DNA of 64,000 nt from Limonium bicolor (Eukaryota; Streptophyta; Magnoliopsida; Caryophyllales; Plumbaginaceae), in assembly GCA_023374045.1 (NCBI GenBank), contig CM041776.1, positions 122,479,733 to 122,543,732 of the forward strand, in the 5' to 3' direction. This document shows, piece by piece, positions 7,946-20,518 of the stretch (positions are counted from its first letter, which is position 1; every line of letters begins with the position of its first letter). The notes under the pieces are model-generated. The model was not told where the DNA came from, searched no databases, and saw nothing but the letters and a program-made list of their open reading frames with translations. Made by a program: the position numbers and the translations under genes.

Positions 7946-9654
7946 ATTTAGAATTGGGTGCCATTGTCTTCGCACTGAAGATATGGCGACATCATTTGTA
8001 TGGGGTAAGTGTAACGATCTATTCTGACCATAAGAGTTTAAAGTACTTGTTCACTCAGAAGGAGTTGAACATGAGACAAAGAAGGTGGGTTGAGTTCTTA
8101 AACGATTATGACATTAACTTGCAGTACAAAGAGGGGAAAGCAAATGTGGTAGCTGACGCACTGAGTCGCCGAGCACACTCTCTCCATTCGCTGGTCTCTC
8201 ATACTAGCTTGGTTGAAGAGGTGCGGAGTGCTCAGATGACGGATCAGTATATGTTGGAGATTAGACAGAAACTTATTGATGGGACATTCGAGGGCCAGAA
8301 GTACGACTTCAGACTCCATGACGATGAATTGATTAGGCTTAATGGCCGACTGTGTATTCCGAGGAGTAGCGCTGAGCTGAAGGAGCGCATACTAAGTGAA
8401 TCCCATTGTTCTACGACATCGATTCACCCCGGAGCTTCAAAGATGTATAAGGGTATGAAACGTTATTTTTGGTGGGCTGGCATGAAAAAGGATGTGAATG
8501 ATTATGTGTTGAGGTGTCTCACTTGTCAGAAAGTCAAGTTTGAGCACCGACGGCCTGGTGGTATGGTGCAGCCAATGCCAGTGCCTGAGTGGAAGTTCCA
8601 TGACATTTCTATGGACTTTGTAGTAGGGCTTCCGCCTACAAGGGGAGGTCTGAATATGATTTGGGTTGTTGTTGACCGACTGACCAAGGTGGCCCGATTC
8701 ATACCGATGAAGGACACCTGGAAAGTGGCAAGACTTGCAGAGCTCTTTGACAGAGAGATTGTTAGACATCATGGGGTACCGAAAACGATTGTATCTGACA
8801 GGGATACAAGATTCTTATCGAGGTATTGGAGATCCACAAGAGAAGCACTGGGTACTGAACTGAAATTGAGTACGGCGTTTCACCCACAGACAGATGGTCA
8901 GAGTGAGCGCACTATCCAGACACTTGAGGATATGTTACGTGCATGTGCACTTGACTTTCAGACCAGCTGGATTGATAAGTTACATCTGATCGAGTTTAGT
9001 TACAACAACAGTTACCATGCTTCGATCAAGATGTCTCCTTTCCAGGCTTTGTACGGTAGACCGTGCCGCACGCCATTATGCTGGGATGAGTCGAGTGAGA
9101 CGGTCATTATAGGACCAGAGTATCTGGAACAGGTGCAGGCAGAAGTTCGCCAGATCCGGGCTAACATGAAAGCAGCTCAGGATAGACAGAAGTCGTACGC
9201 TGATGTGCGCAGACGTGACCTGGAGTTCGCCGTGGGCGATCAGGTGTTCCTTAGAGTATCCCCCATGAAGGGAGTGTTTCGTTTTGGCCAGAAAGGCAAG
9301 TTGAGCCCAAAGTATGTGGGGCCTTATGTTGTGACGGAGCGGATAGGACCAGTAGCTTATAGACTTGATTTACCTGTTGAGCTGGGCAAGGTACATGATG
9401 TATTTCATGTGTCCCAGTTAAAGAAATATATGTCTCATCCGTCTCATGTACTTCAGCCTGAGAGGCTAACCTTAGAGCCGACCATGCGATCAGTGGAGAC
9501 TCCCGTACGGATTCTGGATACTAAGACTCGAGACACTCGCCATAAGTCTGTACGACTGGTGAAGGTCCTCTGGTCTAACCAGGACGTCGAGGAGGCCACT
9601 TGGGAGCTGGAAGATAAGATGAAGGCGAAGTACCCGTTGTTGTTTACTTCTTAG
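7946..9654 (+). pseudogene. Pol part 4: RNase H C terminus, integrase and chromodomain
   Basis: 566 open codons (nominal start 7954) to TAG before 9655. RNase H ends with [12 protein letters not shown] and [10 protein letters not shown]. The integrase HHCC zinc domain spans about 8400-8530, ending CLTCQK. The catalytic core has D in SMDFVVGLP (about 8613), D in VSDRDTRF (about 8797) and E in [11 protein letters not shown] (about 8900-8926). A GPY-like region ([19 protein letters not shown]) and then a chromodomain-like C terminus (about 9490-9640; [18 protein letters not shown]) follow. The chromodomain is known to direct chromovirus integration to heterochromatin. This segment is uninterrupted, unlike the upstream Pol. 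Confidence 0.92.
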
Positions 9655-9686
9655 TGTTTATATGTATAGGGTACGGGGCGTACCCC

Positions 9687-9705
9687 TTTTTAAGGGGGGT
9701 AGAGC
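9687..9705 (+). other. Second, internal polypurine tract
   Basis: TTTTTAAGGGGGGTAGAG lies about 35 bp after the pol stop and 270 bp before the real 3' tract, with which it shares AAGGGGGGTAGA. Equivalent internal copies are at 19507-19520 in element C and 43618-43633 (minus) in element F, each just beyond the pol-equivalent region. It could act as a second plus-strand primer; that is inference. Confidence 0.55.
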
Positions 9706-9956
9706 CGTTTCAGTTATGAGTGTACGGCATGTATTTGAATACATTGTCTATGTTGTTGTTTATGTCATGTTGTGATATTGTTATGTTACAGACCGTTGTG
9801 TCTGAGTGATGTATGTTATTGTTAGGACCTTGTGTCCGATATTATGGGTATGTTATTGATGTTGTTATGGAAGTATTGTGTCATAAGTGATTCTCATGTT
9901 TTAGAATTTAAGATATGTGGGAAGTGTGGGAAGTATGAACTTTGGGGACAAAGTTC

Positions 9957-9973
9957 TTTTAAGGGGGGTAGAT
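9957..9973 (+). other. 3' polypurine tract
   Basis: TTTTAAGGGGGGTAGAT abuts the TG of the 3' LTR at 9974. This is the expected plus-strand priming site for Ty3/gypsy elements. Confidence 0.85.
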
Positions 9974-12900
9974 TGAAATACCCCAAACCTTAATAAGTTG
10001 TTTAAATATTAAATAATAAATTATTAAGACTAAAAAGAGTCTCAGAAACATTAGTAAATAATTTAATAAATAGTAAATACAATTAATTGCCTAAAAGGGC
10101 AATATGGGCAAAAATATGCTCTAAGCTTGGGATAGTCTTGATTAAGACTTGATAAACTAACCAAGACCTTATATATATATTAATGAGCTTATTAAATCAA
10201 TTACCAAAGAAAACTGAGCTTGAAAACAAGTTAAAACACAAAATGTGCTTTAATGAGTCGTAAAGCACGTTTTCGGAAAATTGTCTTGTAAATGAGTTTT
10301 GAATGGCTAAATGACCATCAATACTCTTTAATTAATATGTGTACTATTTAGTATCACATTTGGAAGTTTAAATCAATGGGAAATCAAGAATTTCGCTTCA
10401 AAGTGCCTTGTTATTATGAATAGTAACTAAAATAAGCTAGTTTGTAACATATGTTAACATATGTAATTTAATTGGGCAATAAAGACTAATTAATCCCTTG
10501 TATTTAAATGGGGGTCGGTTCTGCATGGAGTGGGTCGACACCCTTGCTTGCTGAGCAAATAAGTGAGTAGTTTAAGAAAAAGCACTATTTGCTTTACGTA
10601 ATTAATATCTTAAAAGCAACTACAATCATTCATCCTTCATTCTTCATTTGCTCTTACTTCTCACGTAGCCATCTTCTTCCTTCTCTCTTTCACGATCGAA
10701 CAGCACACCACCAACATACAACTTCAAATCCTTGTAACTTCTTGCTCACTTGTCCAAATCAAAAACCGAGACCACCGATCTCTTAGTTTCATCAAGCTCT
10801 TCGACTTAGTCCTTTCAAATCTTCAAGAGCTCCATTTTGGTGCCAAGAGGAATCTCCATGGAAGGAGCTTGAGTTCATCTTTTACGTATTATTCTTCTCC
10901 TTTGCTTCAAGGTATGGAAACTCAAAGAAAAATGGTGTTTCCTCCACGTTTTATGTTAACCAAGAATAGCTTAAAATTCCTTTGAAAATGAACGTACGTT
11001 GTCTACTGAAACTACCTAAAGAGCCAATGGTAAATGACTTAGAAAAATGCTCTCAGAGAGGTTAGTAAAAGACATACGTACTGCTGTTTGTATTTGCAGG
11101 TGAAAGGCAAATATATTGTGGAAATTCAGTGTTTAAGATTATTGCATTTTAAGAGCCTAAGAGCTATGCAAATTTAAATTGTGCACTATGTTGTTATGTG
11201 GTGTATATTTGGTGAAGTTTTGAGTATAAGAGTGTACTGGGAAGTTTATACAAGTGATGGGTGTAAATAACTTACGCAGCAGGACATGATAAGTGCGAGT
11301 ACGTCAAATTCTGTAGTTCGGTCCGGGACTTGGGGTGTGGATGACATCCCGGACCATATATCAAATTAAGGCCGTGAGTTGTACATAGAGAGGTCCGGGA
11401 CTTGGGTCATGTACAAGGACCCGGACCAGCCCTTAAAATCAACCGAGAGAAATTGCATAGAATGGTCCGGGACTTAGGACCTGGGTGAAGTCCCGGACCA
11501 CCCCAATAAAAGAGACCGAGAGGTTTGCTAAGTATAGGTCCGGGACCTAAGTTAGGGAGCAAGTCCCGGACCACTATAAAACTTGGTTTCTAGGTTGATA
11601 AACGATGTCTAATGATGGGTATAAGTTAGTAATGATATTATAAGGTTGTTCAAGACATGTTAGGAGTGTTATAATGACATTTTAAAAGATGAAAAGTTGG
11701 AACAAAATGTGGAAATGAAATAACTAGAAATGTTAATATGGACTAGTACGTTAATTGACCGACGTTACTAAATGTGTTTAGGATTCTCTCAAGGTGGGAA
11801 CCAGTCGAGGCAGGGACCGAGGTATGGTTTTCTTGCAGTCTGTTGCCTACCGGTTTACACCGGCTTGTGTGTTGTTTGTTTTCTGTGTGTTTATGACTTT
11901 GTAAGACTTAAGTCATGTAATGAGTTTACAGTTGTTATATTATTATGTTGTTGGGATACGACTAATTTCCCTTGGTGTGTCTAACAAGACTTAAACACTT
12001 GATTGTGATCTGTGTATTGTGTTGCATGTTGTACTACTAACAAGTGCTAACGGGGAAGTGAGGAGTCCGGTAGTTCCGGCCACGCGTGTGAGTATGGGAG
12101 TCGATGTCATTCACCGGTTCGATTCTCTTTGTATGTTTAGGTTGTTTTCCAATTTGGTTTCAATCTTCCCTTTAGCTTATCCAAGGCTATTTTACTGACT
12201 CACGTCGGGCCACAGGGGCATACTATGTTTATTCGGTGTGCTTGGGATCACTATATCCGACACGCCTGGTGTTTAAGTTATCCGTTCAGTTCTAAATGAC
12301 GGTGATGAGTTATGTAACGAGCTTAGTATGAGTATGGCAACATCCTCTATGCTCTCAATGTGATCTAACATTGTTGGTTCGTTTCCTAAAAGGATTCGTT
12401 CTTGTGTGTATTTGTGAAGTTATTTGCTATGCGATATTCTTGCTATGCTATTGTATATATGATGTTATTGTGTAAAATGAATGCCATGTCATCATGACAA
12501 TTGGTTGCGCGTATCCCGGTAGCCGATGGGCTGCGCGTTAGCCATACCAGCCAAGGGTTGCTGACCCCCTCGGGGGATCCATATTTCTTTTACTGCAGGA
12601 TGAGGATCGAAGAAGCGGAGTGGCTCTAGATCCCAGGATGTAGTTTGCTTTTGAGTACCTTTGGATGTTGGCCCGGGATGCGCCTGTGCTCCCGTGGCAA
12701 TATGTATTTCAGTTATCGACAGTGCACAATGGAAGGTTACAGTGACAGTGTATAATTATGGGTTGTAAGCTAAATACTCGGTCATGTGTGTATGTACTTA
12801 TGGTTTTAGTTCTATGCTCGGGAGTCTGATCATCAGACCGGTACACTTGTATCTATTCAGCCTTGTTAACCACGTGGGTGGTTGACGGCGTTGTAGCACC

Positions 12901-12978
12901 AATCGTTTAGTTACTGTTTAGTTGTTCATATTCCGCTGCGATTCCAATATTTATTAAGTACGTAGTAGGGGTGTTACA
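9974..12978 (+). repeat. 3' LTR of the AlkB chromovirus
   Basis: 3005 bp, TGAAATACCCC to GGGGTGTTACA. It is 230 bp longer than the 5' LTR because it keeps a segment near 10100-10280 and a fourth hairpin unit. The first 400 bp resemble the X-family LTR at 29291, so the two families are related. It is directly followed by GTCTT and then an LTR of element C in which this chromovirus (or its recombination partner) inserted. The ORF at 11772-11984 is the counterpart of the spurious one in the 5' LTR. Confidence 0.92.
11320..11581 (+). repeat. Four-unit hairpin array and TATA box in 3' LTR
   Basis: Units of 36 bp at 11320-11355, 11392-11427, 11464-11499 and 11537-11572, each GGTCCGGG...CCCGGACC, spaced 72-73 bp. 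TATAAAA follows at 11575-11581. The third unit has no counterpart in the 5' LTR, so the copy number is unstable within the family. Confidence 0.85.
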
Positions 12979-15954
12979 GTCTTTTGAGGAGCTGGAAATC
13001 TACATGTTTGGTTGCCAAACTCTCCATTGGTATACTTGAAGGTAAACTCCAAACTAAGCCCTAAACTAGCTCTTGAAAAATTCTAGTTTAGTATGGGATC
13101 GGTGAATTAATTAGCTTGTTTGGTATGGAATGGAATGCGATTGTAGCTAGCAATCTAAACTCCACTGTTGGTGAGAAAACAAGAAGAGGAATAGAAAACA
13201 AGGAAACGAGGAAGAAGAGAAAAGAAAACAGAAAAACTAGCAAGGTAATGGTTTACCTTAACTTGGTTTTGTTCTCTGTAAAACACATTTTTGGACGTAA
13301 ATAATGATCTTGAGTTAGAGTAGTTATGATACTACAACATTTTTGTTGGATGAGGAATTTTTAATATTGTTGGGTGTGCAAAATAAACCTAGAAACTAAG
13401 TTAGTATGTGTGTGATAACAGTGGGTAATTTAGTGTGTAGTAGCAGTGATTTTGATGCTTGTATAAACAGGGATGTAAAGCTGGTTTTTGTGGGTTATTA
13501 AGTGTTGTGAGAGTGCTTAGGAAAGTAGGCAAGCTTTGTCAAAATTTTCTAGGAAACTAAGGGCTTGAGTGTGTCAAAGCGTGGAGTTAGAATGGTAAGG
13601 AAGAAAAGGATTGAAAACTGCAATAGAAGAAACTGGGAATCAGCAACATAAGGAGATTACAGTGAGTGAAAAAGGGTAGATTAACTGATGAGTATGGAGA
13701 ATGGTTTAGGTTAGCTTTGAGTGCCTAATCAAGGTCAAAACATGCTAGAATATATGTGGAATGATTAGGGGATGATTAGAGGAGGTTTAGGGGTTGAAAA
13801 CTGGTCAAAAACTGTAAATTTTGACAGTTCCAGGGTTGGTCCGGGTTTGCAAACTGGTACATAAACCCGGACCACCCCAAAAACATGCGTGTGAAAGTCA
13901 TTACATAGGCTGGTCCGGGTTTGTATCCTGGTACACAAACCCGGACCATAGCAAAATGTAGGCAGAAAACTGAAAATCGTGTCTGGTCCGGGTTTGTAAC
14001 CCCGGACACAAACCCCGACCAGTGTAAAAGTTGCCAGAATGTGTTTTTAAGAGTCCTAATGATGGGGAAGTGAATGGTAATGGTTTTTAGGATGTTTAGG
14101 ACTTGTTTGGTGACCTATAAAGGTCTTTGGAGGTGTAAACAAGTTTGAGAAGTGAATGAGAAAGTTGTGAGTTTATGAACACATGAACTAAACTAGGAAT
14201 AACGGGATAACGGGGTTAAGTACGGGAGTAGCATTTAATTATGTTCCTTATGAACTTAGTACTAATAATAATGTTTCATACATTATCAGAGGATCGTGTG
14301 TGACCCGAGCATGGTGAGATGACATGGTAAAAGTAAAAACCCCGGTGAAAGGTATGATTTTCTCATGCCCCGCATGCTAACCGAGTTACTCTGATTTGTG
14401 TGTTTGTGTGCCGGCTTAATCAAGACTAAAGCATGAAAATGAACCATTGCTTGTTTATGAATGTCTTGATGTATATTGTATGAGCTAACATGCTTGAATG
14501 CCGGTGAGGTCTAACCTAGTGCGTAGACAGACTCTTAGTTGAGTAACGAATGGCTATAGACTCGTAGAACGAGTCGTTTCACAAAATAACGGAAACATGC
14601 AAACACACAAGCTATCGATTAAAGTATAACGATAATGCAAAATATGAACTCCCTAGAATGTGAGGAGAAGTACGGGTTGAGTAAATACCCGATAACGGTT
14701 AAGAAACCATATTGAAATAATCCACGAAATAAATAAGAGTGTAGAGATAAATGAACCTCCATATAGAGGAATGTAGATAGTTCAAGATGTGAACTTGTAA
14801 GAAAGGTAAAAGAGACCTAAGGGATTATTTAACTCCATTGAGACATGGTCGACCTCCTATATGAGGATTTTACCCGGTGTGAGAAAATAACCGAATGTAT
14901 AAGTAAGTGAAGTGTAAGGGTGACCCATAAACTTAAGATTACCTGAACTTAGGTAATGTTCCAAAGTCATTAGAAACATCGAGAGAGATGCTTCTAGACT
15001 AATATACATAAGAATAGTACAACTCCGAGAAAGGAGTGCATGGGAAGGTGAGTAGTCCGAGAGTAGTCGGACCTATGTGAAAGTAGTAGGGACTAAGAGA
15101 GAGTTCCGTGAGTTAGTCAACTATGCCCGAGAGCCATGTGTTTTGGCTTAAGTATGTTTTATGAGAAACAAGCGAGAAGAGCGTAGGAGACCTGTAGTGT
15201 CTCGAGAACTACGTGAGCTTGAGTAATAACCCAAGAGAGTGGGTGTGTATAAGAATGAGTAACCCAAGAGAATGGGCGAGAATAAGAGTATGTAACCCGA
15301 GTGTATGGGTGAGTTATTGAACAAGTAACCAAGGCATGGTGAGGTATAACCCTCAAGGCCTAAAAGTAAATTTACACAACTAATAACGTTGTTGTGTTAG
15401 TTTAGGATTGAATTCCATGGTTGAATGTGAATCTTTGTGTAGTGTAGATATGTAATGTATTACCATGTTGCATGTTGATTGAATTAAAATGAATCTCATG
15501 CTCTCGACAAAAGTAGTCGGCGTACCACGGTTAGCACGCGGTATATGCGAATTTCATATGCAGCGAAAGCTGAGCCCCTTGGGGCCCCATTTTTACTTTT
15601 CAGGTACACCGAAGATGATACCGTTCGAGTGAAGGACGGGGATGGTGGTTGACATGGGTAGTTAGATTTTAATTACTTATGTACTAGAATGAGGTGCAAG
15701 ACCGAATATGTTATCGGCATCCGTATATTGTGAACTCGGTATAGTAAGAAGTGAATGGAGTTTTGTGTTTTTATTGTATACTCGGTTGTTCCATTCCATC
15801 AGATCGTTACTGTAATTGAGATAGGCCTGGTTAGCCATATGGGTGGCTAACGGCATTGTATCACCCTTCGTTGTAATAGAGTTCCGCTGCGTGAGTAAGG
15901 GTAATTTGTGAAAGTTTAAGAGGTAATGACGAGTTTAACGGTTGGGGTTTTACA
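12979..15954 (+). repeat. 5' LTR of element C, left end missing
   Basis: Matches the LTR copy beginning at 28676 and continuing at 33964-34096 and 35921-37933 in long near-identical blocks (for example 13116 onward against 28816 onward, 14030-15740 against 36220-37930). It ends GGGGTTTTACA at 15954. The first 1.05 kb of this LTR (equivalent to 27626-28675) is missing because the AlkB chromovirus occupies the left side. No genes; ORFs here are short and unconvincing. Confidence 0.85.
13838..14020 (+). repeat. Hairpin array in element C 5' LTR
   Basis: Three 36-bp units at 13838-13873, 13912-13947 and 13985-14020. Each starts GGTCCGGGTTTG and ends AAACCCGGACC or a close variant, giving stems of 11-13 bp. 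Spacing is 73-74 bp. Unit length and spacing equal those of the AlkB chromovirus LTR although most of the rest of the LTR differs. Confidence 0.85.
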
Positions 15955-16079
15955 AAAATGGTAGTATCGCTCTAATGAATGGAAATACCGAGCTTAGGAG
16001 ATACCGAGTTAGGAATTAGGGACTTAGGGCTAAGTGTTGAGTGGTAGCATGAGAGATGCGCTAGTTAGGAACCTCCAGT
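15955..16079 (+). other. Element C leader with defective primer site
   Basis: After TTTTACA the sequence AAAAATGGTA runs straight into GTATCGCTCT. By comparison with 3642-3671, the TCAGAGCGAA part of the primer site is deleted. The two tandem copies of ATACCGAG(C/T)TTAGG found after the primer site of the AlkB chromovirus are kept. Gag is absent: the leader passes directly to the AlkB-exon-like segment. Confidence 0.6.
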
Positions 16080-16466
16080 ATGAACTGGATACCAACAATA
16101 CCAAACCCGCCCTCCACAACCCCCGTATTGAAAGCTTGGGAAAGAACACTAGAGACGTGGAAACCCAATCTGGCAGTCGTTAAATATTTCTACATTAACC
16201 AGGACCTGTCATGCGGTAAATTCCGAGAACCAGAAATCCCAGAGACGGATCCCACTGGAATGACTATAACCGCACTTAATGGCGGGAGATCAAGAAATCC
16301 TAATCCAAGGAGACCAAAATCTGTGGCAGCATGGGGCGACATGCCTAGCAGTCGCGAGAACCTGGCTGGCCAAGCAGCAGCAAGAAGAAAAACATCAACC
16401 ATGCAACGAGGCGGAAATCATGAAGTAACGAAACCGGGACACGAGTCTACGGACCGCCACAGTTAA
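16080..16466 (+). pseudogene. AlkB-exon remnant in element C (probable)
   Basis: 128 open codons from ATG 16080. The DNA just upstream (CTAGTTAGGAACCTCCAGTAT) resembles the acceptor and start of the AlkB exon at 5361-5380, and both continue into CCCGCCC-CAC. In protein, KPNLAVVKYFYINQDL sits where the intact copy has QPGMIL and NGYLTPEAQ, and FREPEIP...RNPNP parallels FYTPEYP...WNPYT. No HxD or RxNxTxR motif is visible, so it is not catalytic. The resemblance is by eye and modest. A minus-strand counterpart, with a matching GGCAGCATGGG block, occurs near 47340-47425 in element F. Confidence 0.4.
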
Positions 16467-19400
16467 ATGATACCACCAACGGTATATTAACCGACTAAGA
16501 ATCTAGTCAAGAGTAGGTATACCCACCCTGCCACACCCGAAGAGGCCGCAATACCTAGCATACATAGCTTAGACAGCTACGAGCACATCTACGGGATATA
16601 CCCGAATAGGACTACTGAGGTAGTGCCTAAATAACTTAAACCTCGGTAACCACAGTAAAGACGTGGGAACGAGCAGCGAGGTATAACCCATAACTATGTA
16701 AATAAGGGTCCCTGAGAAGGGAGAAGCACCCAGATGGATAACAGTCATGTCAAGACAATTAAAAAGCAACTCTGAAGAGTAGTTAACTGACCAAAGGATT
16801 AAAGGAAGAGCCGACAAGGCTACCAAATACAATATGAACAATACCGAAATCGGTGCAAGTTATCCCAAAAACCTCCTGTACCGCGCACTTGCCACGACAA
16901 GTGCAGTAAAACGGGACTATTAAGAGGAGCTTTGACAAGTGACCAGTACTTTGCAAGTACCAAGACGGCGAGAGAAGCCAGTATGGCAAGACAACCCTAA
17001 GAATTTTGAAATGGAAATTCGGAAAGACCTAACGGCCTGACGATTGTATTAAGAGCATACCAGTCGGCGAGAAGCTAGACTTGGTAAGAAGCAACCGGCA
17101 TTGAAATGTCATGGAGATTTTATTTTCAACTCAAATTTTTCTTTCAAATATAGCATTTTCCAAAAACCCCCAAATTTTAAAACTAAACCAGAGAACCACG
17201 GTAAGTTATCATAGAATGATCCAAGAGGAGTTGACAACAGAATACTTCACCTAGGCGTGTGACCGACACTACAAGTGTACACAAAAAGACATGGAACGAC
17301 CGCACTCCGAAGGAGCATGTGGGCCTGACAGACCAGTCATGAGTTAGTCGGGTAAGTGGTAACGTATCAATAAGATGCTCCATGTAAGTATACAAGTAGA
17401 GTACGGAACACGGGAAGTAGTCGACTTCATACTACGGACCATAAGATAAGTTCAAACCACAACTGTTGGATACCATAAATGATCAAGGACAAGAACCCAG
17501 TAAGCTGACGGACCCAGGGATATAACATTAAGAAGTGTGAGAAGCGCACAATGTTACGTATAGACATTGAATATGTCACAGAAATCATGAAGGAAATAAA
17601 TGGTGACTGGAATGAATACCCAGCGCAAAACAATACAGCGAATGCCTAAAATGAACATATTAATGTTCGATAAACGGGATAGAATTCCCATAGTATACTC
17701 CACTGAAGAGATTGAAGACCTGACCAAGAAGGTAAAGGAGAAGTACCAAGGATCTACCCAATAACGGGAGACATTACAACCCTAAACGGGATAGTCAATG
17801 ATATAACTGCAAGGCGGAGTAAGGAACTGAATATACCCATGAATTCAGGCCAGATGTGATGGCATAATACAGTAACACCCAGGAGCAATCCATGAAGGGT
17901 ACCAAAGTCAACAGTAGTTAAGCGAGATATCATGTTGAGAACACAAGTGTTAAAGAGAACACTCGGGTAGAACCCGAAGGGATCACACCTAAACGGGATA
18001 CCCTAAATTGCCACAGGGCATGAATTAATGTCAAGATACTTAAAGGGCCTTCCAGGTACAAAAGCGTGATGAAACAACCATGTCAAAGAGCCCAGCAATA
18101 CCTCCAAACCATTTAATGGTGTACGGAGGAGCAGAAACTGTATAAACAGCCGCATAGAGCATGACTCGTGGCAATGAGGCGTGTAAGCCAGAAAATCAAC
18201 TACAATGCGTAGATCCAAACATTCCAAACCTATGCATAAAGGCATAAAAAGGAATCATGGTAATGAAACCACTACCTTACAATGGGGATACCCCTTGTTA
18301 TTGTGGGGCCTATGGAGCGGCAATTGCGTGAATCCTCCTGAGTAAGGCTACCACCTAAGTATGTAATGTGAAACCGCTAGAGCGGTGTAGTGATACTTGA
18401 GCATGTGTTTATTGCCAAGGAGTAATTCGAACAGAGATAGTATGTAGAAAGGCTTTGATAGCAGTAGAAGGAAACCGAGAGAGTAATCAATGCTCAAGAA
18501 GCGCAGAGAGAGTTAAAGGAGTAGTATATTCCATTGAGCCAAGTGAACGGCAAGCCATGGTATAAATGGCGGGAACACAAGAGCGGAAGCTAAAGTAGTA
18601 GCGGATGCTGTGAAAACGAGTGAGAACATGGTACGCAGCAAGCGACCATTATAAGAGTATATTCGGATAACGATAGGAAACAGATGAGAAAAGATGGAAA
18701 AGGAGACATGTTCATTCCTATCACAGTAGGGATTTACTACCAAGGGTTTACACCTCTGCACTCTGTAGGACTGAGTGTTTTGGTATTGCACTTGCGCAGT
18801 AATGATCTTGTGGGATAGCTAGGAATTGAGGAATGTCAACGAAGCCTGTTGAGCGAGGATCTAGAGAAGTAACCGGGCGGCTGTTGGCCAAAGATGCACG
18901 AAGAATGTGGGCCGTAACCCACAGGTCCCAAGACCGAGGAATGGTAAAGCCAGAGTAGTATGAATGAGGAATTCTTGTACAGAAACAAATAAACAAACAT
19001 GATTCAGAAGCCATTATTAAATGAGGAAGCACTACATACTGAGTAGTAGCTTGACCTCAACCGACAATAGGTCGGAAAAGTAATTGAATAAGCACGAAGG
19101 TATACAGTGCTATACGAAATAGATTTCCAGAGAAGTGGAGAGAAAAACTATAACTCATCGAATTCGCATACGGTAAGCGATACCAAGCGACGATTGAGAA
19201 ACCTTTATTCCTAAGACAAAAAGGGATATAAAAAAGTACTGAATAATATGTTGAGAATACCAAAAAGGGGCGAATCAAGCGCTGGATATCAGGCATGCAG
19301 CAGAAGCTAGTGGGCCATAATTTAAAGGATAAGTATACCTGGCAAATGTGAGTATTAATTAATCATCAACGCCTTGAAGCCTTAAAGGCTAGAACCGAAC

Positions 19401-20518
19401 CCGGTTATGAGTCAATTAACCGTATTAAACTTAAACACTTCATGATACCGAATTAGTGAACCAATGTTCACACGTAACATATGGTCGATTACGTGGGCGT
19501 AACCCCTTTTAAGGGGGATAGGGCGAGAAACCGCTTAGAGTATGTTTTACGTACAAGTGCGTAAACTACTATGTGCATAGCACAAAAGAAATTATTTTGA
19601 TGATTAGAACTCATGTTACATAAACATGTGTACCCATTCATTGTGTAATTCTAGTTATTTTGCAGGAGAGATGCAAGTAACGAGTATGTAATATTATGAA
19701 AAGAGGAGTAGAGAAACTCCTAGGGAATGAGAACCCCTATAGTATATGTCAATTGAGATTAGACATGAGATATTACGAGTGAGAATCGATATGAAACCAA
19801 TGTGTAACCTAGTGGGAAGTGAGTTTCCCTAGGTAATTTTACTTGAGAATGACTGATGGAGTGAGTTCCATCCTTTGGAGTTCTATGATGAATGTTTAAA
19901 TTGAGTGACAATTTGACTAATGAGGCCATAAGTATGAGTTGCTTAGGTAAAGTAAGCAAAGTAAATTGATAGTGACAAGATGACCTAAGTTCTAGGATTT
20001 AGAGATAAATTAAAATGAAATGTTTTATGAGTATGACTAGAAAGAGTAAAAGATAGAAAATGAAAATGTTTGACTATCTGATTGTTTGAAACTGACGTGG
20101 GAGATGGAACTTGATCTACTAGCGATCAAGGGAAACCGAACACAAATTTGGTGGAAGGATAGTTCAACACTGATGCTGATCACATCACGGTTGGATGATT
20201 TTTGAAGCTCCCTATATGTGGTCACAAGTAATCTCGCTAAGAAAAGATACAGCTACGATAAACCGGATTTGGAGTTATGTGATGTTTTAAAAAGAATTTT
20301 CAAACAGAATTTGAAAAGGATTTTCCTCAAGTATGAAGATGGAAATGAAAACCGGTTTTTTAAACCGCTATCAACCGCCGATGGCTACGGCCTTAAGTCT
20401 TAATGACCGGTAGAACAGTGGGCGTGTATTAGTTTTAAGACCATTGCATCGTACGTGCGGCGGTCCTAAGTGACCGGATGGGGTGGTGACAGTGTGTGAT
20501 TTTTCCAAAGGCACCGGA
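16467..20518 (+). mobile_element. Decayed pol-equivalent region of element C
   Basis: About 3 kb between the AlkB-like remnant and an internal polypurine tract at 19507-19520 (CTTTTAAGGGGGAT), the size and position of pol in the AlkB chromovirus. I could not recognise protease, RT or integrase motifs in any frame; ORFs of 60-94 codons on the minus strand look accidental. The region is homologous in reverse to 42460-47425. From 19521 to 20518 lies the non-coding 3' region, including a stretch at 20100-20230 closely matching 42957-43085 in reverse. Confidence 0.6.

Larger units (their letters stand above)
867..12978 (+). mobile_element. Tekay/Del-like Ty3/gypsy chromovirus carrying an AlkB domain
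   Basis: The order is 5' LTR (867-3641), tRNA-iMet primer site (3646-3657), Gag, two CCHC knuckles, AlkB dioxygenase, protease, RT, RNase H, integrase, chromodomain, internal polypurine tract (about 9687), 3' polypurine tract (about 9957) and 3' LTR (9974-12978). LTRs begin TGAAATACCCC and end GGTGTTACA. The RT-RNaseH-integrase order and C-terminal chromodomain are those of Ty3/gypsy chromoviruses; the long LTRs and the Gag motif resemble Tekay/Del. The AlkB domain is not part of the usual domain set of that lineage. The copy is inactive as it stands: Gag has indels and a stop, AlkB one 5' frameshift and RT/RNase H three frameshifts. The flanks do not form a target duplication (ACTAT on the left, GTCTT on the right), which suggests a recombinant of two copies. 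Confidence 0.93.

Noticed and set aside
13116..13304. 62-codon basic ORF in element C LTR
   Set aside because: The equivalent position near 28816 does not keep the frame; lysine/arginine richness comes from purine-rich DNA.
2049..14020. CRISPR-like reading of the regularly spaced 36-bp repeats
   Set aside because: The repeats are palindromic units in plant LTRs; spacers are homologous between LTRs, only three or four units occur and no cas genes are present.
16190..19296. Series of 60-94 codon minus-strand ORFs in element C, and plus-strand ones in 44186-47327
   Set aside because: They are antisense to the decayed internal region, share no domain, and parallel each other only because C and F are homologous in opposite orientation.
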